From positions 1 through 33,799 of the forward strand of contig JADGHJ010000010.1 of the NCBI GenBank assembly GCA_019686175.1: DNA of 33,799 nucleotides, written 5' to 3'. Shown one piece after another: positions 15,048 through 23,557 of this stretch (within the stretch, counting starts at the first letter, position 1; every line of letters starts with the position of its first letter). Source of the DNA: Chloroflexota bacterium. Lineage in GTDB: Bacteria > Chloroflexota > UBA6077 > JAJPHF01. The position numbers and the translations under genes are program-made. Below the pieces are notes generated by a model. The model saw nothing but the letters and a program-made list of their open reading frames with translations, searched no databases and had not been told where the DNA came from.

Positions 15048-16153
15048 GCACCCGGCTCGGCCGCTGCGGCGCGCTCCTCCTCAGCCTGCTTAGCCTCGTG
15101 GCGAGCGTCGGGTTCGGCCCCCCGCAGTGGCTGGAGCGCGACGGCGCCGACGTCGGCGTGGGGCCGGCGGCCGCACGGGCCGCACAGGCCACCCGGCCGC
15201 CCGTGATAACCGCCCGCAATGCGGCCCTGCTCGACGTCGCCAGCGGCCGCCTCCTCTATGCGCGCGCCGCCGACGAGCAGGTCGCCCCGGCTAGCCTCAC
15301 GAAAATGATGACGGCGCTGGTGGCACTGGAGCTGGGCCAGCCTGAGCAGCGGATCACCGCCTCGTCCCATGTGTACGTCGAGCCCGTCGTGATCGGTCTC
15401 GACGCGGGCGAGACGATGCGGCTCGAAGACCTGCTTTACGGCCTGTTACTCACCTCCGGCAACGATGCGGCCGTGGCCATCGCCGAGGGGCTGGCGGGGT
15501 CCGTATCCCGCTTCGCCGCGGCGATGAACCGTAAGGCGGCCGAGCTGGGCCTACACAACACCCACTTCCAGAACCCCCACGGCCTGGATGAGCCGGGGCA
15601 CTACTCCACAGCCCGCGACGTGGCGCGGATCACCGCCGCGCTGATGCAGCAGCCGCTACTCGCCCGCATCGTGGGCACGCGCGTCCACACAGTGCCGGGC
15701 CCGCCGCTCTATCAATTCCGCAACAGCAACCCGTTGCTCGGCACCGTCGCCGGCGTGGACGGCGGCAAGACCGGCTTCACCGATCTGGCGGGGCGCTGCC
15801 TGGCGGTAACCGCGGAGCGGGGCGGCCATCGCGTGGTGGCCGTGGTCCTGCACAGCCAGAACCCCGCTCAGGACGCCCAAGCCCTCCTCGAATTCGCGTA
15901 CGGCAGCTTCGAGTGGACCACCGCCGTTCCGAGTCGCCCGCGCCTGCTCGATTACCAGCGCGAGCGCGAGCGACGGCAAGCCCGCGTCGAGGAAGTCGCT
16001 ATCGCGGTGCCGCTCTGGGAACGCGCCCAGCTACGGTTCCGCGTGCTCATCGAGGACGCCACGCGTGCGGACGGCCCGCTTGGCCGGCTACGGGTCGAGT
16101 CGCCGCTCGGGATCCTCGGGGAATTCCCGTTGCTGGCCGGCACTCCACGCTAG
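15044..16153 (+). CDS. D-alanyl-D-alanine carboxypeptidase (PBP5/DacA family)
   Basis: A 369-residue exported serine peptidase that trims the terminal D-Ala from peptidoglycan stem peptides. A signal peptide or anchor occupies about residues 1-25 (Arg, then a Leu/Ser/Val core). The three penicillin-binding motifs are present: SLTK at 84-87 (Ser-84 nucleophile), SGN at 138-140 and KTG at 242-244. The C-terminal region resembles the beta-rich PBP5 tail. The GTG start overlaps the yraN stop; an upstream reading to 14963 lies inside yraN and is not used. Confidence 0.92.
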   Translation: MSTRLGRCGALLLSLLSLVASVGFGPPQWLERDGADVGVGPAAARAAQATRPPVITARNAALLDVASGRLLYARAADEQVAPASLTKMMTALVALELGQPEQRITASSHVYVEPVVIGLDAGETMRLEDLLYGLLLTSGNDAAVAIAEGLAGSVSRFAAAMNRKAAELGLHNTHFQNPHGLDEPGHYSTARDVARITAALMQQPLLARIVGTRVHTVPGPPLYQFRNSNPLLGTVAGVDGGKTGFTDLAGRCLAVTAERGGHRVVAVVLHSQNPAQDAQALLEFAYGSFEWTTAVPSRPRLLDYQRERERRQARVEEVAIAVPLWERAQLRFRVLIEDATRADGPLGRLRVESPLGILGEFPLLAGTPR

Positions 16154-16156
16154 CCC

Positions 16157-16918
16157 ATGGCCGAGGAGCGCTTGCAGAAAGCTCTGGCCCACGCTGGGGT
16201 CGCCTCGCGGCGGGCGGCCGAGGCGCTCATCCTCCAGGGACGGGTGGCCGTCAACGGCGAGGTCGTCCGCGCGCTAGGGACCCGGGTGGACCTCGACCGC
16301 GACACCGTGACCGTCGACGGCCGCCCGATCGCGCGGCGGGCTGCCCGCCACTACGTCCTGCTCCACAAGCCGCGGGGCTACGTCAGCACCGCGCGCGACG
16401 AGCGGGGCCGACCCACCGTGCTCGACCTGGTGCCCACCCCCACGCGCCTGTATCCGGTGGGCCGCCTGGATGCCGACAGCGAGGGCCTGCTGCTACTGAC
16501 CGACGACGGCGACTTGGCCCTGCGGCTAACGCACCCGCGCTACAAGGTACCGAAGGAGTACCATGTTCTCGTGCCCGCGCCGGTACCCGAGGAAGTGCTG
16601 GCTCGGCTGCGCAGCGGCGTGGACCTGGCCGAGGGGCGAACGGCGCCGGCGGAGGTCGCCGTGCTCCGCCGTGAGCCGGCGGGCACCTGGCTACGCATCG
16701 TGCTGCGCCAGGGTTGGAAGCGGCAGATCCGCCGCATGCTCGCGGCCCTGGGGCTGCCGGTGGAACGGCTGGTGCGCGTGCGCATCGGCGGCTTGACTCT
16801 CGGCGATCTGCCCGCTGGCGCCTGGCGGGTCCTCAGCCCGGGCGAGGCGCGGCGCGCCCTCAAGGAGGAGTATGTCGCGCGAGATCATCGCCATCGACGG
16901 CCCGGCGGCCGCCGGTAA
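16157..16918 (+). CDS. rluB: RsuA/RluB-family 23S rRNA pseudouridine synthase
   Basis: A 253-residue enzyme isomerising uridine to pseudouridine in rRNA. An N-terminal S4 RNA-binding domain (about 2-60, RLQKALAHAGVASRRAAE) is followed by the catalytic domain with GRLDADSEGLLLLTDDG; Asp-105 is the catalytic residue. The pairing with cmk downstream fits the RluB branch. Its last 47 nt overlap cmk in another frame, and its TAA stop lies inside the cmk P-loop (GGT AAG). Confidence 0.9.
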   Translation: MAEERLQKALAHAGVASRRAAEALILQGRVAVNGEVVRALGTRVDLDRDTVTVDGRPIARRAARHYVLLHKPRGYVSTARDERGRPTVLDLVPTPTRLYPVGRLDADSEGLLLLTDDGDLALRLTHPRYKVPKEYHVLVPAPVPEEVLARLRSGVDLAEGRTAPAEVAVLRREPAGTWLRIVLRQGWKRQIRRMLAALGLPVERLVRVRIGGLTLGDLPAGAWRVLSPGEARRALKEEYVARDHRHRRPGGRR

Positions 16919-17585
16919 GACGACGGTCGGGCGCCGGCTGGCCGCACGGCTCGGCTGGCGGTTCCTCGACACTGGCCTGGTGTACCGCGCGCTGACCTGG
17001 CTGGCACACCAGCACGGTGTTCCCGCCGACGACACGCCGGGACTCCTCCGCCTGGTGCCGCTGCTCGACCTTCGGGCCGGCGCCCCGCACGAGGCCAAGA
17101 GCGCCACCACGGTGTGGATCGGGGGGCAGGAGGTCACGGACGCGCTGCGCGACCCAGCGATCGACGCCGACGTGTCGCTCGTCGCACGGCAGCCGGCGAT
17201 CCGAGCCGCGCTGATCGCGCTGCAACGGCGCGCGGTGGGGGATGGGCCCGCCGTGGTCGCGGGGCGCGACATCGGGACCGTGATCTTTCCCGACGCGCGC
17301 CTCAAGATCTATCTCGACGCCTCGCCGGAGGAGCGCGCGCGGCGCCGGGCGGCCGAGCTGGCCAGCCGGGGCGCCTCGGCCTCGCTGGAAGCCGAGCGGG
17401 CCGCGATCCTGCGCCGTGACGCGCTGGACAGCCAGCGCACGGCCGCCCCCCTCACCGTCGCGCCCGACGCCGTGCGCATCGTGACCGACGGGCTCACTGC
17501 GGAGCAAGTAGTCGAGCGGATACAGACGCTGTGGGCCCAACGGCAGAGCACGTCCACCGGCCGCGCCGGAGCAACCGGCCAATGA
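16872..17585 (+). CDS. cmk: Cytidylate kinase
   Basis: A 237-residue kinase turning CMP/dCMP into the diphosphates with ATP. The P-loop GPAAAGKTT is at 10-18, the GRDIGTVIFPDA segment and the RRDALDSQR lid region are in place. The ATG has an AAGGAGG ribosome site. It overlaps rluB upstream and shares ATGA with the acyltransferase downstream; cmk-plsC is a common gene pair. Confidence 0.94.
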   Translation: MSREIIAIDGPAAAGKTTVGRRLAARLGWRFLDTGLVYRALTWLAHQHGVPADDTPGLLRLVPLLDLRAGAPHEAKSATTVWIGGQEVTDALRDPAIDADVSLVARQPAIRAALIALQRRAVGDGPAVVAGRDIGTVIFPDARLKIYLDASPEERARRRAAELASRGASASLEAERAAILRRDALDSQRTAAPLTVAPDAVRIVTDGLTAEQVVERIQTLWAQRQSTSTGRAGATGQ

Positions 17586-18343
17586 GAGGACAGCTGCCGC
17601 TCGCGCCGACGCCCATCTGCGGCGGGCCGGTGTACAGCCTTGGCCGCTGGGTCATCGCCAGCTGGTTGCGGGGCGCCGCGCGGGCGCGCCTGGAGGGCCG
17701 TGAGCACATCCCGGCGACCGGGCCGTTGCTCGTGGCCGCTAACCACGTCAGCGACCTCGACCCACCCCTGCTGGCCGCGCTGTTCCCTCGCCCGCTCGCG
17801 TTCATGGGCAAGGCCGAGCTGTTCGAGCCCCGCTGGCTCGGCTGGCTCTTCGCCTATGCCGGCGTGATCCCCGTGCGTCGCGGGGCCACCGAGCGCCGCT
17901 CGCTCGACCGCGCCCTGGCCGTCCTCGCTCGCGGCCAGGCCGTGGCGGTGTTTCCCGAGGGCACCCGCTATGCGAGCGGCGTGTTGGGCCGAGCCCACCC
18001 GGGGGTCGGGCTGCTGGCCGCGCGCTCCGGCGCGCCGGTGCTACCCGTGGCTATCCTCGGCACGGAGCGGATCGTGACGATAGGCGACTGGCTGCGGCGC
18101 CCGTGGCTGATCGTGCGCTGCGGCCCACTCCTCCCCGGCGAGGCCGCACCGCGCGCCGGTAGCGCATACTATCAGCGGCGCGCCGATGAGATCATGCTGG
18201 CGATCGCGCGCCTGCTCCCGCCGCGGCAGCGCGGCGTGTACGCCGCCGCAGCCCGAACTGCGGGCGCAGTTGCGCTTCAGGACCAGGAGGCAGTCCCCGA
18301 GCCCCAGAGCACGGGACGCACCAGGATGGATCAGCACCCGTGA
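17582..18343 (+). CDS. plsC: 1-acyl-sn-glycerol-3-phosphate acyltransferase
   Basis: A 253-residue membrane-associated acyltransferase that adds the second acyl chain in phosphatidic acid synthesis. The catalytic motif NHVSDLD (His-55, Asp-60) and the substrate motif FPEGTR (124-129) are intact. The ATG at 17582 shares ATGA with the cmk stop. The Gln/Pro-rich tail after about residue 225 is not part of the usual domain. Its stop overlaps the start of the DUF512 gene. Confidence 0.9.
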   Translation: MRGQLPLAPTPICGGPVYSLGRWVIASWLRGAARARLEGREHIPATGPLLVAANHVSDLDPPLLAALFPRPLAFMGKAELFEPRWLGWLFAYAGVIPVRRGATERRSLDRALAVLARGQAVAVFPEGTRYASGVLGRAHPGVGLLAARSGAPVLPVAILGTERIVTIGDWLRRPWLIVRCGPLLPGEAAPRAGSAYYQRRADEIMLAIARLLPPRQRGVYAAAARTAGAVALQDQEAVPEPQSTGRTRMDQHP

Positions 18344-19713
18344 TGGAGTCGATAGCCCTGCCGCTCGCCACGTCGACGCAAGCAACGTCCACCAGCGCCC
18401 AGTCGCGCCTGCCACGGTCGGTGGGCGGGGTGGTCTGGCGCGTGCGCGCGGACACCGCGGCGGCCCGCTGCGGTATCCGCCCGGGCGACCGCCTGCTGGC
18501 CGTGGACGGCTTGGTACCCCGTGATATCATCGACCTCCACTACGCCACGGTCAGCGGGGCGGTGCAATTGACGCTGGAGCGCGACGGCCGGCGCTGGACC
18601 ACGACCGCGCAGGTCCCCCCCGGCGAGGACCTCGGCCTGGAGTTCGAGACGCCCACGTTCGACGGCATCCGCCGCTGCGCCAACGCCTGTCCCTTCTGTT
18701 TCATCGACGGGCTGCCGGCCGGCCTGCGGGAGACGCTCTATATCCGCGACGATGACTACCGCTACTCCTTCCTGTATGGGAGCTACGTCACCCTGACCAA
18801 CCTGGGGCCGGCGGACGAGGAGCGGATCTGCTACCAACACCTCAGCCCGCTGCGCGTATCGGTCCACGCCACCGATCTCGCCGTGCGGCGCCGCCTGCTG
18901 GCCAACCCGCGCGCCCCCGACATCCTGGCTCAGCTCGACCGCTTCGGTGCCGCGGGCATCCAGTTCCACGCCCAGGTGGTGCTGGTCCCGGGCATCAACG
19001 ACGGCGCGGTGCTGGAGCGCACGATCGGCGACCTGGCCGCGCGCTACCCTGTGGTCCAGTCGCTGGCGGTGGTCCCGGTCGGGCTGACCCGCCACTCCCA
19101 TGTCGCGGGGCTGCGCACCTTGAGCGCCACCGATGCGCGCGACGTCCTGGCGATCTGCAAGCGCTGGCAGCGGCACCTGCGTCCTCGCCTGGGTATCGGC
19201 TTCGTGTACGCTAGCGACGAGCTGTACCTGCTCGCCGGCCGCCGCTACCCGGCGGCGCGGAGCTACGACGACTATCCCCAGCTCAGCAACGGCGTCGGGC
19301 TGGTGCCGCTATTCGTGGGGCAGTGGCGCCGGGTGCGCCGGCGCCTGCCGGCGGCCGTGTCGCCGCGACGGGTGCTGTGGGTGTGCGGGCAGGCTATGGA
19401 GCGCGCGCTGCAGGTCGTGGCGGCCGACTGCGCCAGCGTGCAGGGGTTGGAGGTCGCGGTGGTGGCGGTGCCCAACGCGTTCTTCGGGACCAGCGTGACG
19501 GTCTCGGGCCTGCTGACGGCACGCGACGTGGCCGCCGCCCTCGCCGGCCACGAGGCCGACCGCACGGTGCTGCCGCGCGCCATGTTCGATGCGACCGGCC
19601 GGCGCACGCTAGACGATTGGACGCTGGATCAACTCGCCGCGCGTCTCCCCGGCCAGGTGCTCGTGGCCGGGACGGCGCGGGAGCTGCTGGAGGCGACATG
19701 TGCGGGATCGTAG
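18343..19713 (+). CDS. DUF512 protein (PDZ plus radical-SAM-like Fe-S domain)
   Basis: A 456-residue protein of the DUF512 family. An N-terminal PDZ-like domain (about 24-95, GIRPGDRLLAVDG) is followed by a radical-SAM-like core with a C-x3-C-x2-C cluster motif at 112, 116 and 119 (CANACPFCF), and then the DUF512 C-terminal part. The family is annotated as a putative Fe-S oxidoreductase; its reaction is not known. A GTG at 18340 is an equal start choice. It is coupled to plsC upstream (TGATG) and overlaps glmS by 16 nt. Confidence 0.88.
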   Translation: MESIALPLATSTQATSTSAQSRLPRSVGGVVWRVRADTAAARCGIRPGDRLLAVDGLVPRDIIDLHYATVSGAVQLTLERDGRRWTTTAQVPPGEDLGLEFETPTFDGIRRCANACPFCFIDGLPAGLRETLYIRDDDYRYSFLYGSYVTLTNLGPADEERICYQHLSPLRVSVHATDLAVRRRLLANPRAPDILAQLDRFGAAGIQFHAQVVLVPGINDGAVLERTIGDLAARYPVVQSLAVVPVGLTRHSHVAGLRTLSATDARDVLAICKRWQRHLRPRLGIGFVYASDELYLLAGRRYPAARSYDDYPQLSNGVGLVPLFVGQWRRVRRRLPAAVSPRRVLWVCGQAMERALQVVAADCASVQGLEVAVVAVPNAFFGTSVTVSGLLTARDVAAALAGHEADRTVLPRAMFDATGRRTLDDWTLDQLAARLPGQVLVAGTARELLEATCAGS

Positions 19714-21590
19714 GGGTGGTCGGCCGCGAGCCGGCCGCGCCGTTCTTGCTCGATGGCCTGCGCCGCCTAGAGTACCGCGGCTACGACTCGGCGGGTATCG
19801 CCGTCATCGCCCCCAATGGCACCCTGCACCTGCACCGCGCGGCGGGCAAGCTACAGAACCTCGTGGCCCTCGTGACCGGTCGCGAGCCGCACGGGGCCGT
19901 CGGCATCGGCCACACACGCTGGGCGACCCACGGCCGTCCCTCCGACGAGAACGCCCACCCCCATACCGACTGCACCGGCCGCATCTGCGTGGTGCACAAC
20001 GGCATCATCGAGAACTTCGCCACGCTGCGCGACCAGCTTCAGGCGCGCGGCCACACCTTCCGCTCGGAGACCGACACCGAGGTGCTCGCCCACCTGATCG
20101 AGGAGGAGCTGGCGCGCCTCGCCGCATGTCCGCCCGCCTCCCTCCCGGTCACAGCGGCGGACGGGCGGCAGGTAGAGGGCGATGGCGGGCGGCTGCGGGT
20201 GGCAGTCCACGAGGCGCTCCTCCGCGTGCAGGGCGCCTACGCCCTAGCCGCCATCAGCCTCGACGAGCCACACCTGCTCGTCGGCGCGGCGCGGCACGCC
20301 CCGCTGGTGGTCGGGATCGGCGACGACGCCAACTACCTCGCCTCGGACATCCCGGCGCTGCTGCCGCGCACCCGCCTGGTGATCCGGCTGCGCGAGGGCG
20401 AGCTCGTGGCCCTCGACCGCGACCGCGTGCTGCTGTATGACGAGACGGGCCGCGCGGTCGAGCGGCTGCCGACCTACGTCGAGTGGGACCAGAGTGCCGC
20501 CGAGAAAGCCGGCTACCCGCACTTCACGCTGAAGGAGATCCACGAGCAGCCCGAGGCGCTGCGCCGCGCCTTGGCCGGCCGCCTCACCGACGGCCGCGCC
20601 TATCTGGCCGAGCTGGACGGGCTCGATCTGTCGCGGGTCACCCGGGTCTACCTCGTGGGCTGCGGCACCTCGCACTACGCGGGTATGGTCGCCAAGTACG
20701 CCTGGGAGCAGTGGCTGCGCCTGCCTGTGGAGTGCATCATCGGCTCGGAGATGCGCTACGCGCCGCCGCCGCTCGACGAGCACGCCCTGGTCATCGCGAT
20801 CAGTCAGTCGGGCGAGACGGCCGACACCCGCGCGGCGGCGGAGTGGGCGGCTCGCGCTGGGGCGCGCACCCTCGCGCTGACCAACGTGGTTGGCAGCAGC
20901 CTGACCCAGACCGTGGAGGCGAGCGTCTACCTGTACGTCGGCCCGGAGATCGGCGTCGTGTCCACCAAGGCGTTCACGGGCCAGCTCGCGGTGCTGTACG
21001 CCATGGGCCTCGACCTGGCGGCGCGCCGCGGCACCCTGCCGCCCGAGCAGCTCCAGGAGCTGGCCGCGGCGCTGGCCGCGATGCCCGAGCGGGTGGCGGC
21101 CTGCCTGGCCCGGCCCGAGCCCGTGCAGCGCATCGCCGCCGCGTGCGTCAACGTCGATCACCTGCTGTTCATCGGGCGCGGCGTGGGCTACCCGACGGCG
21201 CTGGAGGGGGCGCTGAAGCTCAAGGAGGTGTCATACATTCACGCCGAGGGCTACCCCGCCGGCGAGCTGAAGCACGGCCCCATCGCGCTCGTGGAGCCGG
21301 GCAAGCTGCTGATCGCCCTGGCCACGGCGAGCGCCACTTACGACAAGGTGCTGAGCAATCTCGAAGAGGTGAAGGCGCGCGGCGCCCGGGTGGTGGCCAT
21401 CGCCACCGAGGGCGACACGGCGATCCAGCGGCATGCCGACCACGTGCTGTACGTGCCGGCGGCACCGGAGCTGCTATCGCCGATCGTCAACGTCGTGCCC
21501 ATGCAGTTGCTGGCCTACTACGCCGCCGTCGAGCGGGGCTGCGACGTGGACCAGCCGCGCAACCTGGCCAAGTCGGTCACCGTGGAGTGA
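19698..21590 (+). CDS. glmS: Glutamine-fructose-6-phosphate aminotransferase
   Basis: A 630-residue enzyme making glucosamine-6-phosphate, the first committed step to UDP-GlcNAc and peptidoglycan. It begins MCGIVGVVG, with Cys-2 as the glutaminase nucleophile, and has HTRWATHG, HNGIIEN and the SETDTE loop. Two SIS domains follow, with CGTSHYAG, SQSGETADT and VSTKAFTGQ, ending in NLAKSVTVE. A Gly/Ala/Pro-rich insert of some 25 residues (near 138-162) makes it longer than the usual ~610. The ATG at 19698 has a GGAGG ribosome site. No glmS ribozyme is seen, nor space for one. Confidence 0.95.
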   Translation: MCGIVGVVGREPAAPFLLDGLRRLEYRGYDSAGIAVIAPNGTLHLHRAAGKLQNLVALVTGREPHGAVGIGHTRWATHGRPSDENAHPHTDCTGRICVVHNGIIENFATLRDQLQARGHTFRSETDTEVLAHLIEEELARLAACPPASLPVTAADGRQVEGDGGRLRVAVHEALLRVQGAYALAAISLDEPHLLVGAARHAPLVVGIGDDANYLASDIPALLPRTRLVIRLREGELVALDRDRVLLYDETGRAVERLPTYVEWDQSAAEKAGYPHFTLKEIHEQPEALRRALAGRLTDGRAYLAELDGLDLSRVTRVYLVGCGTSHYAGMVAKYAWEQWLRLPVECIIGSEMRYAPPPLDEHALVIAISQSGETADTRAAAEWAARAGARTLALTNVVGSSLTQTVEASVYLYVGPEIGVVSTKAFTGQLAVLYAMGLDLAARRGTLPPEQLQELAAALAAMPERVAACLARPEPVQRIAAACVNVDHLLFIGRGVGYPTALEGALKLKEVSYIHAEGYPAGELKHGPIALVEPGKLLIALATASATYDKVLSNLEEVKARGARVVAIATEGDTAIQRHADHVLYVPAAPELLSPIVNVVPMQLLAYYAAVERGCDVDQPRNLAKSVTVE

Positions 21591-21596
21591 GCGTCC

Positions 21597-22814
21597 CTGC
21601 ACATCACCTTCGTTGCGCCGTTTGGCCTGGGCCGGAAAGGCACCACTCGCGCGCGAGTCCTGCCCCTGGCCGCGGCGCTCGCGGCGCAGGGCCATCGCCT
21701 GCATGTGCTCGTCCCGGCCTGGGACGTGCCAGCCGAGCGCGGCCGCCGATATCTGTGGCGCGGCGTGCGGGTGACCTGCCTGCCCCTGCGCGCGCGACGG
21801 GGCGCGGCGCTATGTGCCCAGCTCGCGCTGGAGCTGGTTCGCCGCGCGCGGGCCGACCGCGCCCAGGTGATCCACTGCTTCAAGCCGATCGGCTACAGCG
21901 GCGCGCTGCTGCTCGCGCTGCGCGTCAGCGCAGCTGGGGGATCGGCTGCCTCCCACTCCCTCTCTTGTGGAGGAGCGAGGAGAATTCCCCGGCCACTACT
22001 GGCTCTCGACCTCGACGATCTCGAGGGCGCCGCAGGTTGGGCGGCGGCCGACCGCCTGCCCCCGTGGCAGCGCGTGCTACGCACCTGGCAGGAGCGCGCG
22101 GGCGTCCGGATCGCCCCCCTGGTGAGCGTCGCCAGTCGTTTCCTGGCCGACCTGGCGGTGGGCTGGCGCGGTAGTGAGGAAGGCATCGTCTACCTGCCCA
22201 ACGGCGGCGACCTGCCCGCCGTCGATGGCTTCGTGCCCCAGGCGGCCGCGACCGTGCCCACGCTGCTCCTGTACACTCGCTTCAACGAGTTCGCGCCGCA
22301 GCGCGGGGCCGCCCTGGTGGGAGCGATCCTCCAGCGAGTGCCGGCGGCCCGGCTGCTGGTGGTCGGCCCGGCCGACAGCGCGGCCGGCCGTACCTTCTTA
22401 GGCGATCTAGCCACGCTGGGGTGCGCCGCGCGCGTGACCTGCGCCGGCTTCCAGGAGGGGGCAACCCGCGACGCTCTGCTCGCCCAGGACAGCGTAGCGC
22501 TCTGGCTGTTCGACGACACGGCGATCAACCGGGCGCGCAGTCCGGCGAAGCTAGCCGAGCTGCTGGCGCACGGCCGGCCCGTGGTGGCCGAGGCAGTAGG
22601 CGAGGTGCCCGCGCTGGCGGGCGACGCCGCATGGCTCGTCCCCGCCCGGGCGAGCACGGCGCTGGTCGAGGCGGCGGTGCGCCTGCTCACCACGCCGGAC
22701 CTGCGGCAAGCGTATGCGGCCCGCGCACGGACCCATGCCGCAGCGCATCTGCCCTGGTCCACACGAGCGCAGCGGCTGGCCGCGGCGTACACGGCAGCGC
22801 TCGCGGCGCGCTAG
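21597..22814 (+). CDS. GT-B glycosyltransferase, apparent CTG start
   Basis: A glycosyltransferase of about 405 residues with a GT4-like layout. The N-terminal Rossmann opening reads HITFVAPFGLGRKGTTRA, and the C-terminal half carries SPAKLAELLAHGRPVVA and GDAAWLVP, the nucleotide-sugar-binding pattern. The frame has no ATG, GTG or TTG between the glmS stop (21590) and GTG 21705, yet the conserved opening lies before 21705. The only near-cognate codon in place is CTG at 21597, with GGAG about 11 nt upstream. The acceptor is unknown; coupling to glmS suggests envelope glycan work. It shares CTAG with scpA at the end. Confidence 0.8.
   Translation: MHITFVAPFGLGRKGTTRARVLPLAAALAAQGHRLHVLVPAWDVPAERGRRYLWRGVRVTCLPLRARRGAALCAQLALELVRRARADRAQVIHCFKPIGYSGALLLALRVSAAGGSAASHSLSCGGARRIPRPLLALDLDDLEGAAGWAAADRLPPWQRVLRTWQERAGVRIAPLVSVASRFLADLAVGWRGSEEGIVYLPNGGDLPAVDGFVPQAAATVPTLLLYTRFNEFAPQRGAALVGAILQRVPAARLLVVGPADSAAGRTFLGDLATLGCAARVTCAGFQEGATRDALLAQDSVALWLFDDTAINRARSPAKLAELLAHGRPVVAEAVGEVPALAGDAAWLVPARASTALVEAAVRLLTTPDLRQAYAARARTHAAAHLPWSTRAQRLAAAYTAALAAR
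22811..22814. other. Second CTAG shared by convergent stop codons
   Basis: The TAG of the glycosyltransferase (22812-22814, plus) and the TAG of scpA (22811-22813, minus) use the same CTAG, exactly as at 8167-8170. Confidence 0.9.
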
Positions 22815-23557
22815 TCCCAGCGCTCGATGCGCCGCACGACCTCGAGGTCGTCGACCAGCCGGCGGATCAGCACCGGATCGTCGGGGTCGTCCTGGCGCAC
22901 CCCCAGCGCGCCGACCCGCACCAGTACCAGCACCGCCAGCAGCGTGGCCACGGCCGTCGGCACATCCGCGCCGAGCACTGCCGTGAGCGGCGCCCAGTCG
23001 TGATGGTCGAGCCAAGCCAGCACGACCGTCGCGCGCTCGACCAAGCGCGGGCGCGGCACCTCGTCCAGCGCGGGGAGCGGCGGTGCGGCGGCCGCCAGCC
23101 AGCGTTGGGCAAGCTGCAGCAAGCGCGCGGGAGGCAGAGGAGCGAGGCGCGCGGCGCCAGGCTCCCACGCCAGCGGCGCGCCGCGCGGCCACGCCCGCAG
23201 CCCGCTCGCCTCGCGCTCGGCCAGCCACCGCGCCGCTGCTTGCAGCACCTGAAACGCGCCGAGCTGGCGCTCCAGTTCCTCGGCAGGATCCTCGTCGACG
23301 TCGCTCGAGGGCGCTGCCGGCAACAGCGCGCGCGACTTGATCAGCAGGAGCTGCGAGGCCACTACTAGGAAGTCGGAGAGCGCCTCCAGCTCGCCCTCGC
23401 GCGCCAGAACCTGGGCGAGATACTGGTCGGCGACCGCCGCCAGGCTCACCGCTGTCACGTCGAGCCGGCGCCGCTGGATCAACTGCAGCAGCAGGTCCAG
23501 CGGCCCGCTGAACTCCGGCAACGCGACCGTGAGCGGCGTGCGCTCAAGGGCCGCCAT
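22811..23557 (-). CDS. scpA: Segregation and condensation protein A
   Basis: A 248-residue kleisin that bridges SMC heads in chromosome condensation. The N-terminal pattern FSGPLDLLLQLIQRRRLDVTAVSLAAVADQYL is the ScpA signature, and LSDFLVVASQLLLIKSRALLP follows. The ATG at 23557 has GGGAG upstream; an in-frame ATG at 23575 has none. It overlaps the end of trpA by 14 nt and so appears to be the last gene of the trp operon. No scpB is present in the window. Confidence 0.9.
   Translation of the reverse strand: MAALERTPLTVALPEFSGPLDLLLQLIQRRRLDVTAVSLAAVADQYLAQVLAREGELEALSDFLVVASQLLLIKSRALLPAAPSSDVDEDPAEELERQLGAFQVLQAAARWLAEREASGLRAWPRGAPLAWEPGAARLAPLPPARLLQLAQRWLAAAAPPLPALDEVPRPRLVERATVVLAWLDHHDWAPLTAVLGADVPTAVATLLAVLVLVRVGALGVRQDDPDDPVLIRRLVDDLEVVRRIERWD

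Noticed and set aside
19698-21590. glmS ribozyme or riboswitch
   Set aside because: glmS overlaps the DUF512 gene by 16 nt, leaving no leader in which such an RNA could lie.
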